A stretch of 64,000 nt of DNA from Corynebacterium sp. p3-SID1056 (GTDB lineage Bacteria > Actinomycetota > Actinomycetes > Mycobacteriales > Mycobacteriaceae): assembly GCF_025152525.1 (NCBI RefSeq), contig NZ_JALXXL010000003.1:1-64000 (forward strand), written 5' to 3'. Below are positions 44,295 to 52,436 of the stretch, piece after piece. The notes beneath the pieces were generated by a model that was not told the origin of the DNA, searched no databases, and worked only from the letters and a program-made list of their open reading frames with translations. The translations under genes and the position numbers were made by a program. The first letter of the stretch is position 1. Each line of letters begins with the position of its first letter.

Positions 44295-44412
44295 GCACCG
44301 CATCCTAGGTTTCGCCATAACGTGAGGCAGCCCAGCTGATTTCTGCGCCCATGATCAGAAACGGCCTATAGTTGACGTGTCATAGATTTTTTACGCGATA
44401 AAGGAGGACACG

Positions 44413-44975
44413 ATGACTGCAGAGACACAGAAGGATTGGGCAGGCGACGCCCAGAATGCGTCAAAGGACGGCGAGTTCAAGCGGGATACGAACTACGTCG
44501 GTGACCGCATTTTTGCGTCGATAAGCAACGAGGCTCTGCACTAGCCAGCTCTGCACTAGCCCGTGCAACCGCACCGCTACCGCCTCATCGCAGCACGTGC
44601 CTACCCCTGGGCACATCGCGCTGTCATCGTGCGGCGCCCGATGGGGCTGGAAGATGTTATCTCCTTGGGCTTGGCTGGCCCGACCCACGACAAGCGCTCC
44701 TGGACCTTCGACCTGGATCCGGGCGGCGTCGACCCCGCGCTACAGACCCCCGCCTACAGGATGCGTACTTCGCACGCTTCCCCGACTACCCGCGCAATAA
44801 AGTGTGGTTGATGATCTGCAACATCGAGGACAAGCGCGCCGCCCGCCGTGCGAAGAAGGCGAAACGGGCAACTGAGTGCAAAGGCTATATTCAAGGGGGC
44901 GAAAGCCAACGGGTGGAAACAAGCCATCACCAACTAGCCGCGGCATACCCCGACCGATTCGCGGACTACTTGTAA
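44413..44975 (+). pseudogene. Glutathione-transferase-family (quinone-reductase-like) gene, broken
   Basis: The reading starts well (MTAETQKDWAGDAQNASKDGEFKRDTNYVGDRI) and continues as HRYRLIAARAYPWAHRAVIVRR..GLEDVISLGLAGPTHDKRSWTFDLDPGGVDP, matching the actinobacterial GST-omega / glutathionyl-hydroquinone-reductase-type family. Two in-frame TAG stops lie at 44542-44544 and 44557-44559, inside a short tandem repeat of GCTCTGCACTAGCC. Near 44750 the frame shifts to LQDAYFARFPDYPR. After that come about 60 codons of unrelated Lys/Arg-rich sequence to a stop at 44975. The large C-terminal domain is missing. Confidence 0.75.
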
Positions 44976-45018
44976 ACCAAGCCCCCGCACACACAATCGG
45001 ACACTCTCTCTTCTGCGG

Positions 45019-45063
45019 TTACAGTTAGCCCCTCTAGACTTCATCTAGAGGGGCTAACTGTAA
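45019..45063. repeat. Perfect 20-bp inverted repeat, five-base loop
   Basis: TTACAGTTAGCCCCTCTAGA and its exact reverse complement flank the loop CTTCA. Twenty uninterrupted pairs is unusual. It may be a bidirectional terminator between the remnants and the 45094-45387 gene, but neither side has a long T run. Confidence 0.75.
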
Positions 45064-45093
45064 TTGGCCTTACAGCGGTTCCATATCTATAGG

Positions 45094-45387
45094 CTATGCG
45101 AAGTTTCCATAGTCAGAAATGATGCTCACCCATAAGAACGCTGGTACGACGAAAGCCGCGGCGAATGTGAAGGCAAAAGCACGCCATGATCGGTCGCTAA
45201 GCCGATCCTTTTTCAACATGTAGACAGACATGGCTAATACACCCAACACCACCAATGAAGGTAAAGGTAGCCCATAGAAGACGAAAGGTATTGGAAGCCA
45301 TGTGGACAGGAGCACTCCGCCATAAAGGGTTGCGACGCCCAAGACAATTCCAAAAAGTATTCCCGGAATGATTGTTCTTTCTTTCAC
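45094..45387 (-). CDS. Small integral membrane protein, unknown
   Basis: A 97-residue protein with three hydrophobic helices (about 8-28, 32-55 and 68-90) separated by a basic loop LKKDRLSDRSW, not recognised. GTG 45387 has AAGGAATTTGTT upstream, a fair ribosome site. Base composition is AT-richer than the core genes around it. It stands alone between the palindrome and the initiator tRNA, in a region full of remnants, so it may be an acquired gene. Confidence 0.6.
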   Translation of the reverse strand: MKERTIIPGILFGIVLGVATLYGGVLLSTWLPIPFVFYGLPLPSLVVLGVLAMSVYMLKKDRLSDRSWRAFAFTFAAAFVVPAFLWVSIISDYGNFA

Positions 45388-45626
45388 AACAAATTCCTTA
45401 CCAATCAGTTTATCTTGATCAGACCACCGTTTTTAGCCTGCGCATGACATTCATTGATGGCGCCCGCTTCATTGGGGTTGCCCGCACCAGCCTCGTTATT
45501 AGGTAGGCCGTTGATGCTAATCATATGAGTGGATATCATTACGACCCTCTTTGCTCTCTTTCAGAGACAAAGCGATCTTGGCATTCTCAGCACCGTTTTG
45601 AACTTCGATCTTTACTCGAGAAATAC
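45388..45626. other. AT-rich intergenic stretch before the tRNA terminator
   Basis: About 240 bases without a supported gene. A plus-strand ORF at 45525-45710 overlaps the terminator and the tRNA, so it was not accepted as coding. Confidence 0.5.
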
Positions 45627-45664
45627 ATAACCTCCCACCAGTGTTTCCACTGGTGGGAGGTTAT
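45627..45664 (-). terminator. Terminator after tRNA-fMet
   Basis: A 17-pair stem, ATAACCTCCCACCAGTG with its complement, around a TTTC loop, directly downstream of the tRNA on the minus strand and followed there by GTATTT. It is a strong intrinsic terminator. Confidence 0.8.
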
Positions 45665-45669
45665 CTTAG

Positions 45670-45743
45670 TAGCGGGGGCTGGATTCGAACCAACGACCTC
45701 TGGGTTATGAGCCCAGCGAGCTACCGAGCTGCTCCACCCCGCG
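45670..45743 (-). tRNA. Initiator tRNA-Met (anticodon CAT)
   Basis: On the minus strand it reads CGCGGGGTGGAGCAGCTCGG at the 5' end. It has the anticodon loop CTCATAA with three G-C pairs in the stem (GGG/CCC), TTCGAATC in the T-loop, and CCCCGC closing the acceptor. The unpaired first base C and the three G-C pairs identify the initiator rather than the elongator. CCA is not encoded. Length 74 without CCA. Confidence 0.95.
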
Positions 45744-45984
45744 TCGGGTGATATTCTCTTTTCACCTGCTGCCGTATCGGCAACGTGAAGTAACTATACT
45801 TACCACCCTACAAAAGGCCAAATCCCCTGGGCACCGCCGATAATCACGGGTCTTACAAGATCCACATAACGCACAGTCCTCGATACACGCCTCGCCCATT
45901 TGTTCGAGAGATCACGGCCCCATGTCCGGGGTGGGCGCTAGAATTACGCTCCCCTACTCACCGCTTAACTTCAAGGAGGCGCCC

Positions 45985-46461
45985 TTGGCAGAATTACTGC
46001 GAGCCGCAGTGCACAGCGTGGAGATCCCCTCGCTCACCCGGCGAGAACACCTGATCCTGGGCACGATGGCACAATTGGCCGACGACCACGATGGTGTGCT
46101 TCTTGACGTCGACGGCACCGTCCGCCCCGGCCGCACCGGACTCATCACCCACTTCGGCCAGAGCAACGGGAAGGGCGGGTGGGTCCGGCACAACATCCTC
46201 GTCACCCATATCCCGCTGTTTGAAGAGGTGGGCTGGATCGCGGCGGTAACGGAGCCCGTGCTCGACGGCGCGTACCAACTCAACGTCGCCCGGCTGGTCC
46301 GCCTGCTGGATATCACAGAGGCACGTATGGCCGGAGCGGAAGAGGACCCGCTCGCGCTCGCCGAGGCCGACCAGCTGCTCTGCGGCGATTTCACTCGCCC
46401 CGTGTTCGCGGGCCTTTGGGACCAGGTCGATCGAATCCTGGTGCACAACCCTCAGGGCTAA
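45985..46461 (+). CDS. Conserved-looking hypothetical protein (TTG start)
   Basis: A 158-residue soluble protein that I do not recognise. The start is a TTG at 45985 because AAGGAGG lies exactly five bases upstream; the 21 codons before it in frame have no such support. Visible sequence: LTRREHLILGTMAQLADDHDGVLLDVDGTVRPGRTGLITHFG, which could be a winged-helix-like unit, and a Leu/Ala/Glu-rich C-terminal half. No signal peptide and no helix of membrane type. A strong hairpin terminator follows directly. Confidence 0.7.
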   Translation: MAELLRAAVHSVEIPSLTRREHLILGTMAQLADDHDGVLLDVDGTVRPGRTGLITHFGQSNGKGGWVRHNILVTHIPLFEEVGWIAAVTEPVLDGAYQLNVARLVRLLDITEARMAGAEEDPLALAEADQLLCGDFTRPVFAGLWDQVDRILVHNPQG

Positions 46462-46473
46462 ACGCGCACAGAA

Positions 46474-46506
46474 AAGCGCCGAGGACGTTTTCCGTCCCCG
46501 GCGCTT
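46474..46506. terminator. Hairpin terminator, hypothetical gene / UPF0182 gene
   Basis: AAGCGCCG-A-GGACG pairs with CGTCC-C-CGGCGCTT around TTTTC. It lies between convergent genes and may stop both. Confidence 0.75.
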
Positions 46507-46533
46507 CCTGCGTTCCGGCTAGCCCGCTAAACG

Positions 46534-49506
46534 CTACTCGGCGTTCTGGTACGCCTCCACCGCGCGGTCCAACTCGTCGAGTGCTCGGCCGTACTCCTCG
46601 AAGGAGCCGTCGCGAGCGCTCTCGAGGTTGCGCAGTGCATCGTTGATGCCCTGCATCGCCTCGTCCTTGTTGCCCGGGGCCGCAGGTGCCGGGGCCTTGG
46701 CTTCGTTGTCGCCATCCTTCGGCTGCTCGTCAGCACCATTGTTGTCCTGCGACTCGGACGCGCCCTCGTCGACAAGCTCGATGTCCTGCGCTGCCTTGGA
46801 GTCGATGCCCACCTGCTTCAAGGCCTGCGAAATCGTCGGCGCGTAGCCGACCTGACCGCGGTAGAACACCAGCACGCGCAGCAGCTTCGGGAAGGCCGAC
46901 GCCTGGTCCTTGCGCTGCGAGTAGATCGGCTCGATGTAGAGGATCTCGCCGCCGCCCACCGGCAGGGTGAGCAGGTTGCCGTTCTTCAGGTCGTTCGAGC
47001 CCTCCCACAGCGTGCGGTCGCGCGCGACCTGGTCCGAAGACATCAGCGCGTCCTGCGCCTGCTTCGGGCCCTGCGTCTGCGTATTCGTCGGCAGGACGCG
47101 GACCGTGATCTTGCCGTAGTTCTCCGGGTCCGAGGACACCGACATGTGCGCGGCCAAGAACTCGCGGTTCAGGCCGCGGTACGGGGTGATCAGCTGGAAG
47201 GAAGACTCATTGGTCTCCGGGTCAGCGGCCACCACGTAGTACGGCGGCTGGTTGAGCTCCTGGCGGCCTTCTGCCGCGGTCGGGTCGTTCGGCACAGACC
47301 AGAAGGCGTCGTTGTTGAAGAACACGCCCGGGTCGTCCACGTGGTAGCGGGCCAAAAGCTCGCGCTGCACCTTGAACAGGTCCTCCGGGTAACGCAGGTG
47401 CTCGCGCAGATCATCGCTGATCTCGCTGTGCGGGCGCACCGTGTCCGGGAACACACCCATCCATGCCTCGAGCACCGGGTCTTCCTCGTCGAACTGGTAG
47501 AGGTCAACCGTGCCGTCGTACGCATCCACGGTGGCCTTGACCGAATTGCGGATATACCCCAGGTTGTTATTCACCAACCGCTGGGTGGTGCCGTCCGGGT
47601 TGAGCGCATCCTGTGTGGTGTCCTGCAGGGAGTTACGCGTGGAGTACGGCAGCTGGGACAGCGTAGTGTAGCCGTCCACGATCCACTTCACGCGGCCATC
47701 AATGACTGCCGGGTAGGTCTTCGAATCCGTGGTCAGCCAGGGGGCAACCTTCTCCACGCGCTCGCGCGGGTCACGGTCGTACAACAGCTTGGAGTCCGCA
47801 CCAACGCGGTCCGACAGGATCATGTTCAGCTCCTGGTACTTCACCGCATAAGCTGCACGGTTGATCCAGTTGCCAATGTTGACGCCGCCCTTGCCCTCGT
47901 AGGTGTAGGTGGAGTTGTCCGTGTCGTACTCGACCGGGCCCTGGCCGTTATCGCCCACGATGGCGTAGTCCAGCCCGTCCTTGGCAGAAGAGATCACCGG
48001 GCCGTAGTAGATGCGCGGCTCGTCCACGCGAATGCCCAGCTCTTCCGCGTCCTTCTTCTCCGTGGCCTTCGCGTTGGTCTGCAAATCAGAGACCGTAAAG
48101 ATCGGCAGCCCACCACGGGTGGAGCCGGCGTCCTGCGCCGCCTCGTCCACGGTGTTGGCCTGCGCTGCCACGAAACCGTTGCCGTGGGTGTAGACGGTGT
48201 GGCGGTTAATCCAGTCGAGCTGGTTCTCCCGCAGCGCATTCGGGTCCATCTCGCGGGCGGCGACGACAAAGTCGCGCATCTCGCCTTCGACCTCGTAGCG
48301 GTCCATAGCCAGTTGATCCGGGAAACCGTAGAAGTTACGCAGCTGCTGGTTCTGGGTAAACGTAGGCGACAGGATCTCCGGGTCCAGCAGGCGGATGTTG
48401 CTGATGGTGGACCAGTCGTCGGCGACCTCGTTGTTCGAGACCTTGTCCGCGCCCCAGTTTTCCTCGTAGTTGACCGTGTCGTCGGTCAGCCCATAGGCGA
48501 AGCGGGTGGACTCAATGTTCCGGCCGATGTACTCGCGCTCCTTGGCCTGACGGTTCGGCTTGACCGAGAACTGCTCCAAAAGCGCCGGCCAAACGTTGCC
48601 GATCACCAGGGAGGACACCAGCATCAGCACGGTGGCCAGCACGGGGATGCGGAAGTCCTTGTACACCACCGAGGCGAAGAACGCCGCGGCCACGATCAGC
48701 GCGATGACGGTGAGGATGATCTTCGCCGGCAGCATCGCGTTAATAGAGGTATAGGACGCGCCGGTGAAGATGTCATTTTCCCCGTAGAGCAGGAAGTAGC
48801 GATCCAGCCAGTAGCCGGCCGCCTTGATAAGCATCCACACACCGGCGGTGACCGCCAGCTGGACGCGCGCCGCCTTCGACACGTAGCCGGGCTGCCCGGC
48901 AGCCTTGTTGCCAATCCGGATACCGCCGAGCAGGTAGTGCGCCACCAGCGCGATCAAAAATGCGACGATGAGCAGCAGGCCCAGCGTGCTGACGACGACC
49001 GAAAGGCCCGGCAGCGCAAACGCGTAGAAGCCAAGGTCCCTGCCGTACTGCGGGTCTGTCACCCCGAAGTCGGAGCCGTTGAACCAGAGCAGGAAGGTAC
49101 GCCACATGCGCTGGCCCGCGAGCCCGGCAAACGCCGCCACGACCAGCGGCACCGCCACCAGCAGGGAGCGGATGCCCTGCTGGATCGAGGCCCGGTACTG
49201 CGCGTTGGGCGAAAACACATCCGCCCCCGGCATCTCGTCGGGCCTACCGCGCCACGCCAGCCATGCGGCGAGGAAGGCAATGCCCCCGCCGATGAGCGCG
49301 AAAACGATAAACAGTACGACCCGGGCGATGATCACCCGGTTGAACACCCCGCGGAAGTCGACCTCGCCGAACCACAGAAAATCGGTATACAAACCGATCA
49401 GCATGGGCACGAGTGTGAAGAGAACGCCGAGGACGACAATCGCCGTCAGCATCGTCTTGTTCGACTTTTTCGCGTTGGGTTGAGGCTGGTTGACGCGGGT
49501 AGCCAA
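46534..49506 (-). CDS. UPF0182 family large membrane protein
   Basis: A 990-residue membrane protein of the UPF0182 (COG1615) family, found throughout actinobacteria and of unknown function. Seven N-terminal helices (about 20-330) are followed by a large extracytoplasmic domain with family-type sequence such as KAPWLTTDSKTYPAVIDGRVKWIVDGYTTL and TPYRGLNREFLAAHMSVSSDPENYGKI. The C-terminal end is an acidic, Ala/Pro-rich tail with short helices. TTG 49506 follows GAAGGAG with five bases spacing. It is divergent from the PPA1309 gene. Confidence 0.93.
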   Translation of the reverse strand: MATRVNQPQPNAKKSNKTMLTAIVVLGVLFTLVPMLIGLYTDFLWFGEVDFRGVFNRVIIARVVLFIVFALIGGGIAFLAAWLAWRGRPDEMPGADVFSPNAQYRASIQQGIRSLLVAVPLVVAAFAGLAGQRMWRTFLLWFNGSDFGVTDPQYGRDLGFYAFALPGLSVVVSTLGLLLIVAFLIALVAHYLLGGIRIGNKAAGQPGYVSKAARVQLAVTAGVWMLIKAAGYWLDRYFLLYGENDIFTGASYTSINAMLPAKIILTVIALIVAAAFFASVVYKDFRIPVLATVLMLVSSLVIGNVWPALLEQFSVKPNRQAKEREYIGRNIESTRFAYGLTDDTVNYEENWGADKVSNNEVADDWSTISNIRLLDPEILSPTFTQNQQLRNFYGFPDQLAMDRYEVEGEMRDFVVAAREMDPNALRENQLDWINRHTVYTHGNGFVAAQANTVDEAAQDAGSTRGGLPIFTVSDLQTNAKATEKKDAEELGIRVDEPRIYYGPVISSAKDGLDYAIVGDNGQGPVEYDTDNSTYTYEGKGGVNIGNWINRAAYAVKYQELNMILSDRVGADSKLLYDRDPRERVEKVAPWLTTDSKTYPAVIDGRVKWIVDGYTTLSQLPYSTRNSLQDTTQDALNPDGTTQRLVNNNLGYIRNSVKATVDAYDGTVDLYQFDEEDPVLEAWMGVFPDTVRPHSEISDDLREHLRYPEDLFKVQRELLARYHVDDPGVFFNNDAFWSVPNDPTAAEGRQELNQPPYYVVAADPETNESSFQLITPYRGLNREFLAAHMSVSSDPENYGKITVRVLPTNTQTQGPKQAQDALMSSDQVARDRTLWEGSNDLKNGNLLTLPVGGGEILYIEPIYSQRKDQASAFPKLLRVLVFYRGQVGYAPTISQALKQVGIDSKAAQDIELVDEGASESQDNNGADEQPKDGDNEAKAPAPAAPGNKDEAMQGINDALRNLESARDGSFEEYGRALDELDRAVEAYQNAE

Positions 49507-49600
49507 TCCTGCTCCTTCGAAATAGTCTTTGCGTGCGTATTAAGCTTCTAGCCTTAAGTAGCTTAATTTGTGTAACGAATAAACAGCCAGAAAGGTTCCC

Positions 49601-50140
49601 GTGCAGCAGAATTTCAGCTCGCAGCAAGCCCTGAACAAAGCCATGACTGAGGCTGTCGAGTTCGTCCACGCCGAGGGCTGGGACGCTCCCCCCTCACTCT
49701 TCGCGCTCGTGCCGACCCAGCTGCTTATCGACGAGCTGTCCCAGCTTTCAAACGACGCCGCGCACTCGCCGCTGACCCTGGTGGTCCAGGAGCTGCCCGA
49801 GCACATCCGCCCGGGCAGTGACGAGCTCGCCGACTACGTCTCCCGCGTCGCCTGGCCCGAACAGGTCGAGGGCGTGGTGCTCGCGCAGGAAATCATCTTC
49901 CGCGACACCTCCGCGGGCCCGGGCGCGGAGCCCCGCCCCGCGCGCTTGTTCTCTGGCGTGCTGCGCGGCGAGGACATCGAGCAGACCCTGCTGCAGATGC
50001 GTCTGACCGAGGAGGAGCTGGAAGAGCGCGGCATGTTCGCCCAGGATGAGATCGAGCTGCGCGGCGGGCCGAACGTGGCCCCGAACGTGATCGCTGCGCT
50101 GCGCTACAGCCTGGAGCGCGAGCCGGAGGAGCAGGCCTAA
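49601..50140 (+). CDS. PPA1309 family protein
   Basis: A 179-residue cytosolic protein of an actinobacterial family of unknown function. It begins with the GTG start (VQQNFSSQQALNKAMTEAVEFVHAEGWDAPPSLFALVPTQLL) and contains VEGVVLAQEIIFRDTS and LRGEDIEQTLLQMRL. AGAAAGG five bases upstream supports the GTG. It stands divergently from the UPF0182 gene, an arrangement that is conserved in corynebacteria, but this gives no function. Confidence 0.85.
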   Translation: MQQNFSSQQALNKAMTEAVEFVHAEGWDAPPSLFALVPTQLLIDELSQLSNDAAHSPLTLVVQELPEHIRPGSDELADYVSRVAWPEQVEGVVLAQEIIFRDTSAGPGAEPRPARLFSGVLRGEDIEQTLLQMRLTEEELEERGMFAQDEIELRGGPNVAPNVIAALRYSLEREPEEQA

Positions 50141-50230
50141 CGGCGGGGCTGCGCTGGGGTGCACCCCCGACCATCACGTACTATCGGTACATACACACGT
50201 GTCAGAACGCATCTTAAGGAGCCAATTTCC

Positions 50231-50917
50231 GTGTCGCACCGCCGCATCCTCGCCCCCGCCCTGCTCGCCGCATCCGTGGCGCTGACCGCCTGCGGGGGCG
50301 GCAGCGACGAGGCGACCGAGACGCCTGCCCCCAGCGAGCAGAGCGAAAGTGCCGAGCCGACGACCAGCGCAGAAGAAGCGGAAACGGAAGAGACCTCTTC
50401 GTCGAGTGCGACGGGTGCGGCCTCGAGTACGAGCACGCGGGCGTCGACAAGCACAAAGAGCGACGACAAAGAAGCAGCCGACGAGACAGTCACCGAGGTC
50501 GCGGAAACCTTTGCTTCCCTTGCCCCCGAATCACTGTTTGCACAGTTCGAGACGTGTTCGGAAACGGGCGTGAGCGGCTCCTATGACTGCTCCGGCGCGG
50601 AGATTGGGCAGTTCCAATTCTTCGACTCGGAGGCGAAGGCGGCCTCGACGACGCAACTGCTGACCGAGCTGCGCTCCTCGCGGATCGTGGAAGACGACGG
50701 CGAGCGCATCGTCGGCTGGTCCACCCTGGGCACCTCCGCGATTATTACCGTGGTGGACAACGAGCGCGGCCAGGTGCTGCAGCAGCTGGTGTCGACTGAG
50801 CAGGAGGACCCCCGCGAGCGCATCGGCAAGCTGGGGCTCGCCGAAGTGAGCGAGGAGGACGCGACGCAGGCAACCACCACGACGTCCGCGGCCTCGCCTA
50901 CCTCGTCGCGCCGCTAG
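50231..50917 (+). CDS. Lipoprotein, Ser/Thr-rich
   Basis: A 228-residue exported protein. Its signal peptide ends in the lipobox LTAC (LLAASVALTACGGG), and residues 27-85 are a long Ser/Thr/Glu/Ala-rich spacer that looks disordered. The compact part (about 90-205) has two cysteines, CSETGVSGSYDC, which could form a disulfide, and no recognised family. GTG 50231 follows AAGGAG by 11 bases. Surface-anchored; function unknown. Confidence 0.75.
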   Translation: MSHRRILAPALLAASVALTACGGGSDEATETPAPSEQSESAEPTTSAEEAETEETSSSSATGAASSTSTRASTSTKSDDKEAADETVTEVAETFASLAPESLFAQFETCSETGVSGSYDCSGAEIGQFQFFDSEAKAASTTQLLTELRSSRIVEDDGERIVGWSTLGTSAIITVVDNERGQVLQQLVSTEQEDPRERIGKLGLAEVSEEDATQATTTTSAASPTSSRR

Positions 50918-50931
50918 CTGGCCTGAGAGCC

Positions 50932-52341
50932 CTAGAGCTCAGTACCGTCCTCGCTGCCGTCGTCCTTCCCGTCGCCGTCCTTGCGCTTGAGCTCCGGGTT
51001 GTTGCGCAGCTCCTCTTCAAGCTTGCTGAACTCGGCGTCGAAGTCGGCGTCGGTCGAGTCGTCCAACAGCCCGTCGATAAACGCGGCGGGGTTATCCAAA
51101 TGCTCCGCGGTGGGCAGGAAATCGGGGTGGTTCCACACCTCATCGCGGCGCTTGACCCCCACCGCGTTTTCCACGCGGCGCCACAATTCCGCGGCCTCGC
51201 GGACCTTTGGTGCGCCCAGCTCGATGCCGACGATGTTGGCAAAGGCCTGCTCCGCCGAACCGCCAGTTGCGCGGCGGCGCGCCCACGCCTCGGCGAGCTG
51301 CGCTGCGGACGGAATCCGCTCCGCCAGGGCCGCATCGACCACGACGTCGACCCAGCCTTCGACGAGCGCGAGCAGCGTCTCCAGCCGCGAGGTGGCGGCG
51401 GCGTTACGGGAGCCGACGCGCGGTGAGAGGTCCATATTCTGCAGGTTCTGCAGCGCTTCCTGGATCTGCTGCGGGTCGCCCGATTCTAAGTTGAGGCTGC
51501 GCGTCGCCTCGTCGATATTGGAGGTGTCGATTTCCAGGCCCGCGGCGTACTCCTCCACCGAGGCAACGATGCGCTCGACCAGCCACGGCACGTGTGTAAA
51601 CAGGCGCTGGCGGGCCGCCTCGCGCGCCGCGATGTAGACCATGACCTCCTGGCCCGGCACCTCAAGTCCCTTCGCAATCTTGGTGACGTTCTTCGGCAGC
51701 ACTGAGGCGACGCCGGCGGGCGCGACCGGCATACCGAAGTCCGTGCCGGTAAGCGCTTGCTGGGCCAAATCCCCCAGCGCGTGGCCAAGCCGCATGCCGA
51801 AGTTCATGGAATTCATCGAATTCATCATCCCGGCGAGCGGGCCCATCATCTCCCGGGCCTCGGCCGGCAGTTGGTCCATTTGCGCACGGTTCATGTGCTC
51901 TGCGACCGGGTTGACCATGCGCTTCCACATAGGCATGGTCTCGACCAGCCAATCGTCCGCGTTCCAGGCCTGCGCCTTCGACTCGGCGGCGGGCAGCGTG
52001 GTCGTTTCGCTGAGCCAGTGATCGACCAGTCGCAGGGACTCCTCCACCGCCTTCTTGTCGCCAGCGGCGACTGCGGCCTTGTCGCCCACGCGCTGGCGCG
52101 CCATACGCAGCGCCATGTCGAAATTCACCGCGGCGTCTTTCGCTTCGGCCTGGTTAAAGGAATTGCCCATGCCGGAAAGCATCTGGCCAAATTGGTTCAG
52201 GATGTCCCCGAACCCACCGCCTGCCTGGCCGCCGCTAAAGCCAAACGCGTCGAAGGGGTTCGACGCGTCGTTTTCGTCGCGCTTGCGCTTGCCTTCGTCG
52301 TCATCGTCGTTGGGAAAGGAGAATCCAAATCCATTACTCAT
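50932..52341 (-). CDS. Zincin-like metallopeptidase family protein (DUF2342), possibly inactive
   Basis: A 469-residue protein of the actinobacterial DUF2342/zincin_2 type. After an Asp/Glu/Gly-rich N-terminus come AEHMNRAQMDQLPAEAREMMGPLAGMM and the core segment YIAAREAARQRLFTHVPWLVERI, where family members as I recall carry a His-Glu-x-x-His-like metal site. Here the expected His positions are Arg, so metal binding is doubtful. ATG 52341 has a -10 TATCGT seven bases upstream, fitting a leaderless mRNA. It is divergent from the PDZ-Lon protease gene, with 95 bases between. Confidence 0.7.
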   Translation of the reverse strand: MSNGFGFSFPNDDDDEGKRKRDENDASNPFDAFGFSGGQAGGGFGDILNQFGQMLSGMGNSFNQAEAKDAAVNFDMALRMARQRVGDKAAVAAGDKKAVEESLRLVDHWLSETTTLPAAESKAQAWNADDWLVETMPMWKRMVNPVAEHMNRAQMDQLPAEAREMMGPLAGMMNSMNSMNFGMRLGHALGDLAQQALTGTDFGMPVAPAGVASVLPKNVTKIAKGLEVPGQEVMVYIAAREAARQRLFTHVPWLVERIVASVEEYAAGLEIDTSNIDEATRSLNLESGDPQQIQEALQNLQNMDLSPRVGSRNAAATSRLETLLALVEGWVDVVVDAALAERIPSAAQLAEAWARRRATGGSAEQAFANIVGIELGAPKVREAAELWRRVENAVGVKRRDEVWNHPDFLPTAEHLDNPAAFIDGLLDDSTDADFDAEFSKLEEELRNNPELKRKDGDGKDDGSEDGTEL

Positions 52342-52436
52342 ACACGCCACGATACATAGCAGGCCAGCGCTTGCGCGACTACTTTCGGCCCCAACCGGGA
52401 CGCTGTGAGCGAACACGGCTGCGCTATGCTGCCTGT

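Noticed and set aside
43785-45063. Insertion sequence or integron remains
   Set aside because: No transposase-like protein, no paired terminal repeats with target duplication, and the palindrome alone is not enough.
45525-45710. A 61-codon plus-strand ORF
   Set aside because: It overlaps the terminator and the initiator tRNA; its C-terminal sequence is just the translated tRNA complement.
47146-49551. An 801-codon open frame on the plus strand
   Set aside because: It lies entirely opposite the UPF0182 gene, which has family motifs and a good ribosome site; composition is shadow-like.
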